NCBI GenBank assembly: GCA_013697915.1
Contig: JACCVY010000220.1
Location: 1 to 64,000, forward strand
Source: Blastocatellia bacterium
GTDB lineage: Bacteria; Acidobacteriota; Blastocatellia; Pyrinomonadales; Pyrinomonadaceae
Length of the DNA stretch: 64,000 bases
Direction of reading: 5' to 3'
Notes under the pieces: generated by a model
The model's database searches: none
What the model saw: the letters and a program-made list of their open reading frames with translations, nothing else
What the model was told of the DNA's origin: nothing
Part shown: one piece after another, positions 46,665 to 55,131 of the stretch
Position numbering within the stretch: position 1 is the first letter of the stretch
Layout: each line of letters opens with the position of its first letter
Program-made: the position numbers and the translations under genes

Positions 46665-47975
46665 ATGGCAAAGATTAAAAAGATATCCGATGTCGAGCAC
46701 CGACCAATTTCAAACTTGCGCTGGTGGATCGGTGGACTACTCTTCGCCTCGACAGTTATCAACTACATCGATCGCCAGACGCTCTCCGTGCTGGGCCCCT
46801 ACCTAAAGATTGACTATCACTGGAACAACGAACAGTTCGCATTGATTGTTATTGCGTTTCGCGTGACATATTCCGTGGGACAAACGGTTTCTGGTCGTCT
46901 CATTGATCGCATCGGAACGCGCAAAGGTTTGACCATCACCGTCATCTGGTACTCATTGGCGGCGATGTTAACGTCGCTGGCCGTTGGAATACGCAGCTTC
47001 GCCTTTTTCCGTTTTTTGCTGGGCGCGGGCGAATCTGCCAACTGGCCGGCGGCGACGAAGGCCGTCTCTGAATGGTTTCCAAAACGCGAACGCGGTTGGG
47101 CCGTGGCTCTCTTTGACAGTGGCTCCTCTGTAGGCGGTGCGATAGCGCCACTACTCGTCATCGGGTTGTATAAATACTTTGGCAGTTGGCGTCCGGCCTT
47201 CGTCCTCACAGGCACGCTTGGGTTCTTGTGGCTAGGCGCCTGGCGACTGCTCTACCATCCGCCCGAAACCCATCCGCGCATCAGCGAGAGCGAGCGCGAG
47301 ATGATCATGGCTGATCGCCTCGATCAGGAAACTACCGAGGCGCGCACGGGTCCGCGCCTCGCCTGGAAAGATTTGATTAAGCTGCCGCAGACGTGGGGAG
47401 TAATCGCCGCTCGCACGATGACTGACCCGATCTGGTTTTTCATCACCGACTGGTTCGCGATTTACCTTGTGACCAAAGGAATTAATCCCGAACAGGCACT
47501 GCTGGCCTTTTGGATTCCTTTCGTTGCTGCTGACCTTGGTAACTTTTTTGGCGGCGGCATCTCTAGCTGGCTGATCAAACGCGGTTGGCCGGTTTTGCGT
47601 GCGCGCAAGGCGGTGGTGGTGTTTGGCGGACTGGGTATGACGCTTCTTATTCCGACTGTTTTCACTTCAAACCTATTCGCGCTCGCCGGTCTGTTTGCTG
47701 TTTCGACTTTCGCCTACGCTTCCTTCTCAACAATGGCGCTCGTGCTGCCATCGGATCTATACAGGAGCGAGTCAGTGGCCACAGTGAGCGGAATGAGCGG
47801 CACGGGAGCAGGGGTAGGCACGATCATCTCGACCTATCTGATTGGCTACGTTTCGGACCACTACTCATTCGAGCCGATTTTGATCACGGCAAGCCTAATC
47901 CCCCTTGTGGGCATGGTCCTGGTTCTGTTTCTCGTCCGCGAAAAGCAGCCCTTGAAGGTTCAAAATACGACCTAG
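46665..47975 (+). CDS. MFS transporter, ExuT/anion:cation symporter-like
   Basis: The 436-residue, 12-helix major facilitator begins its first helix with [18 protein letters not shown], the hallmark of the anion:cation symporter group that includes the hexuronate carrier ExuT. It also has the MFS loop [14 protein letters not shown] and [25 protein letters not shown] between helices 4 and 5. The group imports acidic sugars (galacturonate, glucuronate, glucarate) with protons. This supports uronic acids as products of the locus. GGAAG lies six bases before the ATG. Confidence 0.9.
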   Translation: MAKIKKISDVEHRPISNLRWWIGGLLFASTVINYIDRQTLSVLGPYLKIDYHWNNEQFALIVIAFRVTYSVGQTVSGRLIDRIGTRKGLTITVIWYSLAAMLTSLAVGIRSFAFFRFLLGAGESANWPAATKAVSEWFPKRERGWAVALFDSGSSVGGAIAPLLVIGLYKYFGSWRPAFVLTGTLGFLWLGAWRLLYHPPETHPRISESEREMIMADRLDQETTEARTGPRLAWKDLIKLPQTWGVIAARTMTDPIWFFITDWFAIYLVTKGINPEQALLAFWIPFVAADLGNFFGGGISSWLIKRGWPVLRARKAVVVFGGLGMTLLIPTVFTSNLFALAGLFAVSTFAYASFSTMALVLPSDLYRSESVATVSGMSGTGAGVGTIISTYLIGYVSDHYSFEPILITASLIPLVGMVLVLFLVREKQPLKVQNTT

Positions 47976-48059
47976 GAAAACGGGAAAACGTTCTTGGGTA
48001 AGTTTGATGCAACCAGTCCACAGATATTCCAATTCGTTCGGCACGTGCTCGGTTAGTTT

Positions 48060-49406
48060 ATGAAGCCACTAAAGATCGGAATCACGGGCGTGCGCGGCAT
48101 CGTCGGCCAAGCTTTTACGCCGGAGTTGGCCTGCGAGTTCGCGCAGGCGTTTGGCACGTATCTGGACGGTGGACGCATCCTTGTTTGCCGCGACACACGC
48201 CCGTCAGGGCCAATGGTTCACGCCGCCGTGTGCGCCGGTCTACTGGCGGCGGGCTGCGAGGTCATTGATCTGGACATATGCCCGACGCCAAGCATGCAAC
48301 TAGCGCTGAAATGGCTCGGCGGTGACGGCGGCATTGCGATCACCGCAGGCCACAACCCCGCGCAGTGGAACGCGCTCAAGTTTGTCCGCGCCGATGGTCT
48401 TTATCTGAACTCGACGCAAGCCGAGGAGTTGCTCGACATCTATCATCAGGGTGAGTTCCTGAAAACTACCTGGGATAAGATCAAGACGGGGATCGAGCGT
48501 GAAAATGTAATTGAACACCACATTGAAATCCTCCGAGCCGCATTCGACATTGAGGCAATCCGATCGAAGCGAATGACGGTCGCTGTTGACTGTTGTAATG
48601 GAGGGTGCGCGCTCCTGATACCGCGTTGGCTCGAAGAACTAGGTTGCGAGGTGCTGGCACTTAATGATGATCCCTCCGCGCCTTTCCCTCATTCACCTGA
48701 ACCGAAGCCGGAAACAATGGCTCAACTCCGCGCGGTGGTTAAAGCAGGACGCGCCGACATCGGCTTCGCCCACGACGCAGATGGCGAGCGCCTCGGTATC
48801 GTTACTGAACTTGGCGAACCGCTATCGGAAGAGTTGTCACTTCCCATCGCTGCGGAGATTCGCTGGCAGCAGCGGAGCGGACCCATTGTGACGAACGTTT
48901 CGACGGGAAGCACTATCGATCAACTTGCAGCGCGCTACGGCGCAACCGTCGTGCGCACTCCTGTCGGACAGCCCTATATCTCCGAAGCTATTATCGAGCA
49001 CGAAGCCATTCTCGGCGGCGAAGGTAGCGGCGGCATCGCCGTTCCGGAAGTCCACCCAACTCACGACAGCGCTGCGGCTATTGGGCTCATCCTCGAGCGG
49101 TTGGCAGGTAGCGACCTCAAGATTTCTGACCTGGCAACACAACTGCCCCAGGTGACGATGGTCAAGTACAACATTGAGGTAGAACCCAATCGTCTCTACT
49201 CTCTATTGCAGAGTTTTCGCTTGCTGGTCGAGCGCGAAAAACTAGACCATGACCTGACCGATGGCGTTAAAGTGTCGCTGCCTGATGGCTGGGTACACGC
49301 GCGCGCCTCGAATACTGAGTCAATGATCCGATTGATAGTCGAAGCGAAGGATCCGAAGCGCGCCCAGGATCTGCTCGACTGGGCACGTGACCGGATAAGG
49401 AAGTAA
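48060..49406 (+). CDS. Phosphohexomutase paralogue lacking the catalytic serine
   Basis: A 448-residue member of the alpha-D-phosphohexomutase superfamily with all four domains. The active-site loop reads TAGHNP, with glycine 97 (codon GGC at 48348-48350) where the phosphorylated serine of TASHNP should be. The metal loop is D239-A-D241-G-E243-R rather than DxDxDR, and the phosphate loop is ASNTESMIRL, missing the usual proline. The fold is intact (GGEGSGG sugar loop kept), so this is probably a pseudoenzyme or an enzyme of changed chemistry, not a decaying gene. It sits two bases upstream of an intact paralogue, and the two may form a complex. Confidence 0.85.
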   Translation: MKPLKIGITGVRGIVGQAFTPELACEFAQAFGTYLDGGRILVCRDTRPSGPMVHAAVCAGLLAAGCEVIDLDICPTPSMQLALKWLGGDGGIAITAGHNPAQWNALKFVRADGLYLNSTQAEELLDIYHQGEFLKTTWDKIKTGIERENVIEHHIEILRAAFDIEAIRSKRMTVAVDCCNGGCALLIPRWLEELGCEVLALNDDPSAPFPHSPEPKPETMAQLRAVVKAGRADIGFAHDADGERLGIVTELGEPLSEELSLPIAAEIRWQQRSGPIVTNVSTGSTIDQLAARYGATVVRTPVGQPYISEAIIEHEAILGGEGSGGIAVPEVHPTHDSAAAIGLILERLAGSDLKISDLATQLPQVTMVKYNIEVEPNRLYSLLQSFRLLVEREKLDHDLTDGVKVSLPDGWVHARASNTESMIRLIVEAKDPKRAQDLLDWARDRIRK

Positions 49407-49408
49407 AT

Positions 49409-50773
49409 ATGCGAGCCATACCCACTCTTAAGATCAGTATTTCCGGCGTGCGAGGCGTGATTGGCGACTCGTTGTCACCGACGTTGCTCACTCGATTCGC
49501 TCAAGCCTTCGGCACATATGTCGGCTCAGGCACAATTGTCATAGGCCGCGACCCGCGAACTTCTGGCGAGATGGTCAAGCAAGCGGTCGTCGCCGGACTC
49601 TTATCGAGTGGCTGCCGCGTTCTCGACGTGGGCATGTGCCCGGTTCCAACCGTGCAGCTAATGGTGGCCCAACAAGGGGCACACGGAGGACTTGCTATCA
49701 CAGCCAGTCACAATCCCCCGGAGTGGAACGCACTGAAATTCATTGGCCCCGACGGATTATTCCTGGGGCCGGGACTCGCTCGCGAGATGCTCGATATCTA
49801 CCATCAAGGCGAATATGTGAAGGTGGCGGGAGCGGAAATGCGCGGTGTCGAGACGCTATTTGGAGCGACTGATCGCCATATCAAAGCCATTCTCGACTCG
49901 CTTGGGCCACTACCCGAAAAAGGGCGGCGACTGCGTGTCGTGCTTGACGCCTGCAACGGCGCCGGCTCAATCGTTGGTCCAAAGCTACTCGAAGCGCTCG
50001 GCGCGGAAACTATCTCGATTAACAATCAACCCAACGGACAATTTCCTCGGCCCGCTGAGCCTATTCCGGAGAACCTGGGCGACCTGTGTGCGGCGGTCAA
50101 GGAACATCGCGCCGACATCGGTTTCGCACAGGACATGGATGCGGATCGCCTCGCCATTGTCTCGGAGTTGGGAGAACCCATTGGTGAAGACTACACGCTG
50201 GTCCTGGCCATGTTGTACGTGCTCGGCCGAGAGCGCGGCCCGGTCGTCGCCAACCTCTCAACAACTCACGTACTGGATTTCGTGGCGAAGCTCTTTGACT
50301 GTCCTCTTTATCGCACCCGGATCGGCGAAGCCAATGTTACCGAAGTCATGCAGCGTGAAGGCGCAGTGATCGGAGGCGAGGGCAATGGCGGTGTGATCTA
50401 TCCGCGCGTCAACTTCGCTCGCGACAGCCTTGTCGGGATGGCGCTCGTTCTCCACTTGCTTGCCGATCGGGGACGCTCGGTTTCTGAAATTCTCCGGGAG
50501 CTGCCACGCCTTTACATGATCAAGGAGAAGCTGCCCTGCCCTTCCCACAAAATAGGCGAGGTCCTGAAGATGGTCCGTCAAGTCTATGCAGACTCTCCGG
50601 TGGATTTGACCGACGGAGTGAAAGTTATTCTCCCGCACGGATGGTTACACGTCCGCGGCTCGAACACGGAACCAATCATCCGCCTCTCGGCTGAAGCCGA
50701 CACACCAGAACAGGTCCGGTTGATAAGCGACTCGGTATTCGGATTGACACGACAGCTAATCAACCAAAAATGA
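49409..50773 (+). CDS. Phosphoglucomutase/phosphomannomutase/GlmM-type phosphohexomutase
   Basis: A 454-residue phosphohexomutase with every key site: the phosphoserine S100 in ITASHNPPEW, the metal loop DMDADR, the sugar loop GGEGNGG and the phosphate loop RGSNTEPIIRL. It would move phosphate between C1 and C6 of a hexose or hexosamine phosphate, linking the kinase-transferase product (sugar-1-phosphate) with the sugar-6-phosphate used by AgaS. AGGAAG precedes the ATG, which starts two bases after the stop of the serine-less paralogue. Substrate could be glucose, glucosamine, mannose or galactosamine phosphate. Confidence 0.92.
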   Translation: MRAIPTLKISISGVRGVIGDSLSPTLLTRFAQAFGTYVGSGTIVIGRDPRTSGEMVKQAVVAGLLSSGCRVLDVGMCPVPTVQLMVAQQGAHGGLAITASHNPPEWNALKFIGPDGLFLGPGLAREMLDIYHQGEYVKVAGAEMRGVETLFGATDRHIKAILDSLGPLPEKGRRLRVVLDACNGAGSIVGPKLLEALGAETISINNQPNGQFPRPAEPIPENLGDLCAAVKEHRADIGFAQDMDADRLAIVSELGEPIGEDYTLVLAMLYVLGRERGPVVANLSTTHVLDFVAKLFDCPLYRTRIGEANVTEVMQREGAVIGGEGNGGVIYPRVNFARDSLVGMALVLHLLADRGRSVSEILRELPRLYMIKEKLPCPSHKIGEVLKMVRQVYADSPVDLTDGVKVILPHGWLHVRGSNTEPIIRLSAEADTPEQVRLISDSVFGLTRQLINQK

Positions 50774-50890
50774 TTAGTGTTCTCCAGGGTTTGCTTTCCA
50801 GTAGTCACTCTCGGAAAGGGACTAAATATGTATGGAGAAAAGGCGTTTGAATCGAAAATAGGTCTTTTAACTTAACGTGAGTAGAACTCA

Positions 50891-51796
50891 ATGAGCTATG
50901 CAATCGGTGTGGATCTCGGGGGAACGAACATTAAGATCGCAGTCGTCTCTCACGATGGCGAAGTGTTGGAGTATTCAACCTGCGAAACTGCGGACGACGC
51001 AACGGGCTCCTGGGCTGAAATGATTAAACAAAAGATCGGTGGGGTTCAGAATCAACGCGGTGAACCAGCGAGTCATATAGGTCTTGCCGCTCCCGGCCTG
51101 GCTGCGCGAGACGGCCTTTCAATAGCCAACATGCAGGGCCGACTCCAGGGACTTGAAGGACTCGTCTGGACAGATTTTTTGCGCACGCCACGCGCTGTGC
51201 TTGTGCTCAACGACGCTCATGCGGCGCTCCTCGGTGAAGTCTGGAAAGGTGCAGCGGCCGGGTTTAGTAATGTGGTGCTGCTGACGCTCGGCACGGGCGT
51301 CGGCGGCGCGATCCTCGCTGACGGTCGTCTAGTCAAAGGCCATATTGGAAGAGCAGGACATCTCGGGCATATTTGCCTGAACCCAGATGGCCCGCCGGAT
51401 ATTGTTGGTACCCCCGGCAGTCTTGAGGAGATGATCGGCAACTGCACGTTGATAGCTCGTTCGGGAGGGCGATTCACCTCTACGCGCCAACTGGTCGAGG
51501 CACATCTTGCCGGTGATTCACAGGCTACAGATATCTGGTTACGGTCTGTCTACCATCTGGCGGTCGGCATCACTTCCATCATTAATGCGTTTGATCCGGA
51601 AGTGATCATTCTTGGCGGAGGAATCGCTCGCGCCGGTTCAGCACTCTTCGGACAACTTTCGCGTTTTATGGAACAAGTAGAATGGCGACCATTGGGACAC
51701 CGAGTGCCCATCATCCCGGCGGCCTTAAGCGATCAGGCTGGAGCTCTCGGCGCGGTATATCATGCGTTTCGCGGGAACGAGGAGACCTTCCTCTGA
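50891..51796 (+). CDS. ROK-family sugar kinase (GalNAc/GlcNAc/glucokinase-like)
   Basis: A 301-residue kinase with the ATP loop IGVDLGGTNIKIAVV, the catalytic-Asp segment LVLNDAHAALLGE, LTLGTGVGGAI and the ROK histidine in GRAGHLGHICL. The four-residue zinc site (CxCGxxGCxE) of most ROK kinases is absent: the segment reads CLNPDGPPDIVGTPGSLEE. It would phosphorylate C6 of a hexose or N-acetylhexosamine. Beside AgaS and the AgaR-type regulator, GalNAc or galactosamine is the best guess. A 117-bp gap separates it from the phosphohexomutase gene. Confidence 0.88.
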   Translation: MSYAIGVDLGGTNIKIAVVSHDGEVLEYSTCETADDATGSWAEMIKQKIGGVQNQRGEPASHIGLAAPGLAARDGLSIANMQGRLQGLEGLVWTDFLRTPRAVLVLNDAHAALLGEVWKGAAAGFSNVVLLTLGTGVGGAILADGRLVKGHIGRAGHLGHICLNPDGPPDIVGTPGSLEEMIGNCTLIARSGGRFTSTRQLVEAHLAGDSQATDIWLRSVYHLAVGITSIINAFDPEVIILGGGIARAGSALFGQLSRFMEQVEWRPLGHRVPIIPAALSDQAGALGAVYHAFRGNEETFL

Positions 51797-51809
51797 AGTT
51801 CGCTGTAAC

Positions 51810-51833
51810 TTTCGATTAGTTTCGTTTGTTACT
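51810..51833. promoter_or_regulatory. Phased TTTCG direct repeats upstream of the DeoR-family gene
   Basis: TTTCG occurs at 51810-51814 and again at 51820-51824, exactly one helical turn apart, and a TTACTG/TTTC word follows. DeoR/AgaR-type repressors bind T-rich direct repeats of about 10 bp. The same TTTYG word with 10-bp phasing occurs upstream of the AgaS and PfkB genes, which suggests autoregulation of the regulator at 51992. No -10/-35 pair was fixed. Confidence 0.45.
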
Positions 51834-51991
51834 GTTTCTCCTTCGCTTCAATCTTGACAACAGGCAGACCTCGCCCGAATAATGCGGCCGGACGGGATCC
51901 GGAGTGGCTGGCATTTGTGTATGGTCGCAACTCCATCCTTGCTCAAGCTTCCTGATAGAGAGCGGTGCCCCGCTGGCAAAGTGACGACCCT

Positions 51992-52753
51992 ATGTTGAAC
52001 CTGGAACGCCGAACAAAAATCCTGGAACTTCTCGAGAGACACGGGCAAGTTGCAGTTATGGATCTGAGTCGACGCTTCAAGACTTCCGAAGTCACTATTC
52101 GCAACGACCTGAAGGATCTACACCAGCATGGATTGGTACGGAGGGCCCACGGAGGGGCGGTCAAGGTCGCGACAGTCAGCATTGACCCGTCACTAAAAAT
52201 CAAGGCTGAGCTGCACGCCGATGAGAAGAGGCGGATCGGCGCCGCTGCCGCCGCTCTCATCAACGACGGAGAATCGATCATCCTTGACTCGGGGACAACA
52301 ACGCAGCAAATCGCGCGTCAAATAAAACACAAAAAAGATTTGAAGGTCATCACCAATGGACTGAATATCGCAATGGAGTTATTTGGCGTTAAAGACATTC
52401 AACTGATACTGCTGGGGGGTGTGGTACGCCAAAACTCTTTATCCGCCGTCGGTCACTTCGCTGAAGACATGCTCGGACAACTTTCCGCCGACAAACTTTT
52501 TCTTGCGGTTGACGCTTGTGATGTTGAGTTCGGCTTAAGCACACCAAACGTCGAGGAGTCGCAAGTCAATCAGGCGATGGCACGGATTGCGAGCGAGAAA
52601 ATTCTCGTGGCTGACTCGAGCAAGTTTGGGAAGCGCAGTTTATCGCGCATCGTGCCCCTCACGGAGATTGACACGATTATTACTGATCGCGCGCTGCCCT
52701 TGGAAACCCAAACGGAACTGCGCTCACGCGACGTCGAACTCATCCTCGTCTAG
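51992..52753 (+). CDS. DeoR-family transcriptional regulator, AgaR-like
   Basis: 253 residues from ATG 51992 (a GTG nine codons earlier is possible). The N-terminal DeoR winged helix-turn-helix reads LERRTKILELLERHG then VTIRNDLKDLHQHGLVRRAHGGAV. The C-terminal sugar-phosphate-sensing DeoRC domain contains DSGTTTQQIARQI, VITNGLNIAMEL and the LLGGVVRQNSL loop. Such regulators respond to phosphorylated sugars, often tagatose-6-phosphate or galactosamine-6-phosphate for AgaR. It lies next to AgaS, and two sets of phased TTTYG repeats nearby (51810, 54101) are candidate operators. Confidence 0.9.
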   Translation: MLNLERRTKILELLERHGQVAVMDLSRRFKTSEVTIRNDLKDLHQHGLVRRAHGGAVKVATVSIDPSLKIKAELHADEKRRIGAAAAALINDGESIILDSGTTTQQIARQIKHKKDLKVITNGLNIAMELFGVKDIQLILLGGVVRQNSLSAVGHFAEDMLGQLSADKLFLAVDACDVEFGLSTPNVEESQVNQAMARIASEKILVADSSKFGKRSLSRIVPLTEIDTIITDRALPLETQTELRSRDVELILV

Positions 52754-52767
52754 CTTGAGTCTTTTTT
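52738..52767 (+). terminator. Weak intrinsic terminator between convergent genes
   Basis: ACTCA (52738-52742) can pair with TGAGT (52756-52760) over a 13-base loop, followed by CTTTTTT (52761-52767). It overlaps the end of the DeoR-type gene and faces the convergent AgaS gene. The stem is only five pairs long, so efficiency is doubtful. Confidence 0.3.
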
Positions 52768-52798
52768 AAATACGGCTCGCCGATCTAATGGGCCCCAC

Positions 52799-53995
52799 TT
52801 AATGAATGGTCACGTGCGAGACCACCCGGTTAATGACACCTTGCGGGCTGGGAGCATCGGGTTTCAATCCTTCTCGCAAAGAAGCAAAAAGACCGAGCAG
52901 TTGCCCGACCAGGACGTCCACCGGTGGGCGATAGAGATCCGCAATTGGATGTTGGAATCCCAGAACAATAGTATCTCCTTCTAATCCAAACACGGCGCTG
53001 TCGCGCATCCTGGTGGGCAATACCGCCACGCGTTTTGCGGTAAGTCGTTTGTCAAAAATCTCTTTCACCAGGTCCAGTTCATAAGCTCTTCGCCTTTCGT
53101 CCCCCGAGAGAAAACTGACGACGAGTGTATCGCGATCAATCGCTGAAAGTGGGCCGTGCCTGAGCCCAAGAAATGATTCGGAGAAGCTCATTACCCGTCC
53201 GTCCGTTAGTTCCAGCACCTTCAAAGCCGACTCGGTGGCTGCTCCCTTGAGCGGCCCAGTGCCTAAAAAACAGACCTTGGAGAATCCTTCATGCACGAGG
53301 CGTTCGCACACGTCCGCCGCCGCAAGAAGAACCTGCGATGCAGTACTAGCCAAATCGTCAAGTAACGTTCCATATGTTTCCAGATCTCGCAGGTGTGCCA
53401 GCGCCTGGCCAACGATAACCATGTTGGAAAACGAACTGGTCATTGCCAGGCCGCGATCATTCACCTCATCATCAAGCACAATGCTGAAAACGTTTCGCCG
53501 GTCGTTAAATGAGCACGCCATTTTTCCATGATCATTACATGTGACTATAAGATGACGGACCTCCGGGTAGCGTTCCAGAGCGGCTTTCAGCACCGCCACG
53601 CCTTCAGCGCTATCCCCGGATCGGGAGAACGATATCCAAAGGTAAGATCGTTCCGGAAGGACATGCTCTTCAATGTTGGTCAGCAGATCCGTACTGGGAA
53701 CAGCCTGCACTTCGCAACGCCACTGCTTTTGTAACAGCGCGCATAGAGACTTTCCGATGTAGTCCGAAGTTCCGGCCCCAACCAGAAGGACAGTCAGCTG
53801 CGGCGATGTCTGGGCACTACCATTCAAACCGGCTTGGATAAGAAACTCCTTAATGGAAGGAGCAAGTTGCAAAAACTTTTGGTAGGTCCGTCGCCAGGTT
53901 GCCGATTGCTGTAAGATTTCGCGCGGTGTATGGACCAAGCCTCGCATCTCTTTTTCAGCCGCCGATAGGGCCAACAGCCTGGCCAACGCATCCAT
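52799..53995 (-). CDS. agaS: SIS-domain galactosamine-6-phosphate deaminase/isomerase (AgaS-like)
   Basis: A 398-residue tandem-SIS protein of the AgaS/GlmS-isomerase type. First SIS: VLLVGAGTSDYIGKSL and the phosphate-binding WISFSRSGDSAE. Second SIS: VCFLGTGPLKGAATESALKVLELTDGRVMSFSESFLGLRHGP. AgaS converts galactosamine-6-phosphate to tagatose-6-phosphate plus ammonia. It is divergent from the PfkB-aldolase operon, and phased TTTYG repeats sit in the shared 171-bp spacer. This is the best direct marker of galactosamine use in the window. Confidence 0.88.
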   Translation of the reverse strand: MDALARLLALSAAEKEMRGLVHTPREILQQSATWRRTYQKFLQLAPSIKEFLIQAGLNGSAQTSPQLTVLLVGAGTSDYIGKSLCALLQKQWRCEVQAVPSTDLLTNIEEHVLPERSYLWISFSRSGDSAEGVAVLKAALERYPEVRHLIVTCNDHGKMACSFNDRRNVFSIVLDDEVNDRGLAMTSSFSNMVIVGQALAHLRDLETYGTLLDDLASTASQVLLAAADVCERLVHEGFSKVCFLGTGPLKGAATESALKVLELTDGRVMSFSESFLGLRHGPLSAIDRDTLVVSFLSGDERRRAYELDLVKEIFDKRLTAKRVAVLPTRMRDSAVFGLEGDTIVLGFQHPIADLYRPPVDVLVGQLLGLFASLREGLKPDAPSPQGVINRVVSHVTIH

Positions 53996-54100
53996 GTAAT
54001 AGGTGCTCCTTTTTTTGCTCGCTGGATCTTTACAGCGCGCGCTTCAATGCGAAACTCGCAAAATTCTTTTTGCAATTGGCTTTCACATTATATTAAAATC

Positions 54101-54130
54101 CAAAAGCAATCGAAAGCAATCAAAAGTTAG
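54101..54130. promoter_or_regulatory. Three contiguous 10-bp direct repeats, probable AgaR-type operator
   Basis: Three decamers of form CRAAAGYWAK follow one another without gaps (54101, 54111, 54121). Read on the minus strand they are CTTTTGATTG/CTTTCGATTG-type words. Such one-turn T-rich direct repeats are the recognition pattern of AgaR and other DeoR-family repressors. The block lies between the divergent AgaS (start 53995) and PfkB (start 54167) genes. CATAAT at 54134-54139 immediately follows and could be the -10 of the rightward promoter, so a bound repressor would cover the -35 region. Confidence 0.65.
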
Positions 54131-54166
54131 GGTCATAATATTTGAAAGGGCCTCGTCAGTATCAAG

Positions 54167-55108
54167 ATGAGTAGTTTAGCGATGCGCCGCGTGGCGGTAA
54201 TTGGCGAGCTAAACGTCGACATGTTAGCGAGCGGACTAACAGGGTTGCCTCAAATGGGGAGTGAAATTCTTGCCCGGGACTTCGAGATGACTCTCGGCAG
54301 CGCTTCCGCGATTTTCGCGACAGGCATGGCGAAACTCGGCCACCCCGTAACTTTTATTAGCCAAGTGGGTAAAGACAATTTTGGCGATTTTTGCCTTGCG
54401 GCGCTCAAAGCGGCAGGCGTACCAACCAAACACGTCTCGCGCAACCGGAACGTCAGGACCGGGGTAACGATCGCACTGAGTTCGGTCCGTGATCGCGCCC
54501 TCGTTACCTATCAGGGGGCGATTGCCTCTTTAACATACGCGCAGTTGGAGTTGTCGCCGCTCAAAGGACACCGCCATCTACACATGACTTCTTACTTCCT
54601 GCAGACGGGGCTACGTCCAGCGTTCCCCCGGATTTTCCGGGAGGCTCGAAGGATGGGACTTACCACTTCATTCGATCCTAACTCTGATCTCACAGGCGCC
54701 TGGAGCGTAAAGATCCGCGAAGTCCTGGCCCATACTGATGTGCTCTTCGTGAACGAAACTGAAGCCCTGCAGCTGTCGCGTGCTCAAGGCGTCCGCAGTG
54801 CGCTGAGAACTCTGGGACGGTTCGTTCCCTGCGTTGTCATCAAGCAAGGCCCGCGAGGCTCTATGGCCGTCAAAGATGGTGAGATAACTTCGGCGCCCGG
54901 CTTCAAGGTCAAAGTGCTGGATACGACCGGCGCCGGTGATTCTTTCGCTGCTGGTTTCGTTTCGGCTTATCTACATGGTTCGTCTGTGGCCGAATGCTTG
55001 CGCGCCGGCAACGCCTGCGGTGCCTTATCTGCAGTCAAGCCTGGCGGAACGGCCGGACAACCCGACGAAAAACACTTAAGAAAGTTTCTGCGTGCAGAAA
55101 GCAGGTAG
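54167..55108 (+). CDS. PfkB-family carbohydrate kinase (ribokinase-like)
   Basis: A 313-residue kinase. The N-terminal PfkB pattern is IGELNVDMLASGLTGLPQMGSE, the sugar-binding and lid region ATGMAKLGHPVTFISQVGKDNFGD, and the catalytic GAGD is in LDTTGAGDSFAAGFVSAY. It phosphorylates a sugar or sugar acid hydroxyl. It is in the AgaS-regulated operon and ends 23 bases before the aldolase, but a separate LacC-type kinase further on is the better tagatose-6-phosphate kinase. This one may act on a 2-keto-3-deoxy acid, ketose or amino sugar. An ATG at codon 6 is an alternative start. Confidence 0.88.
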   Translation: MSSLAMRRVAVIGELNVDMLASGLTGLPQMGSEILARDFEMTLGSASAIFATGMAKLGHPVTFISQVGKDNFGDFCLAALKAAGVPTKHVSRNRNVRTGVTIALSSVRDRALVTYQGAIASLTYAQLELSPLKGHRHLHMTSYFLQTGLRPAFPRIFREARRMGLTTSFDPNSDLTGAWSVKIREVLAHTDVLFVNETEALQLSRAQGVRSALRTLGRFVPCVVIKQGPRGSMAVKDGEITSAPGFKVKVLDTTGAGDSFAAGFVSAYLHGSSVAECLRAGNACGALSAVKPGGTAGQPDEKHLRKFLRAESR

Positions 55109-55131
55109 GGCCACTCGTAAAGAGGGCAAAG

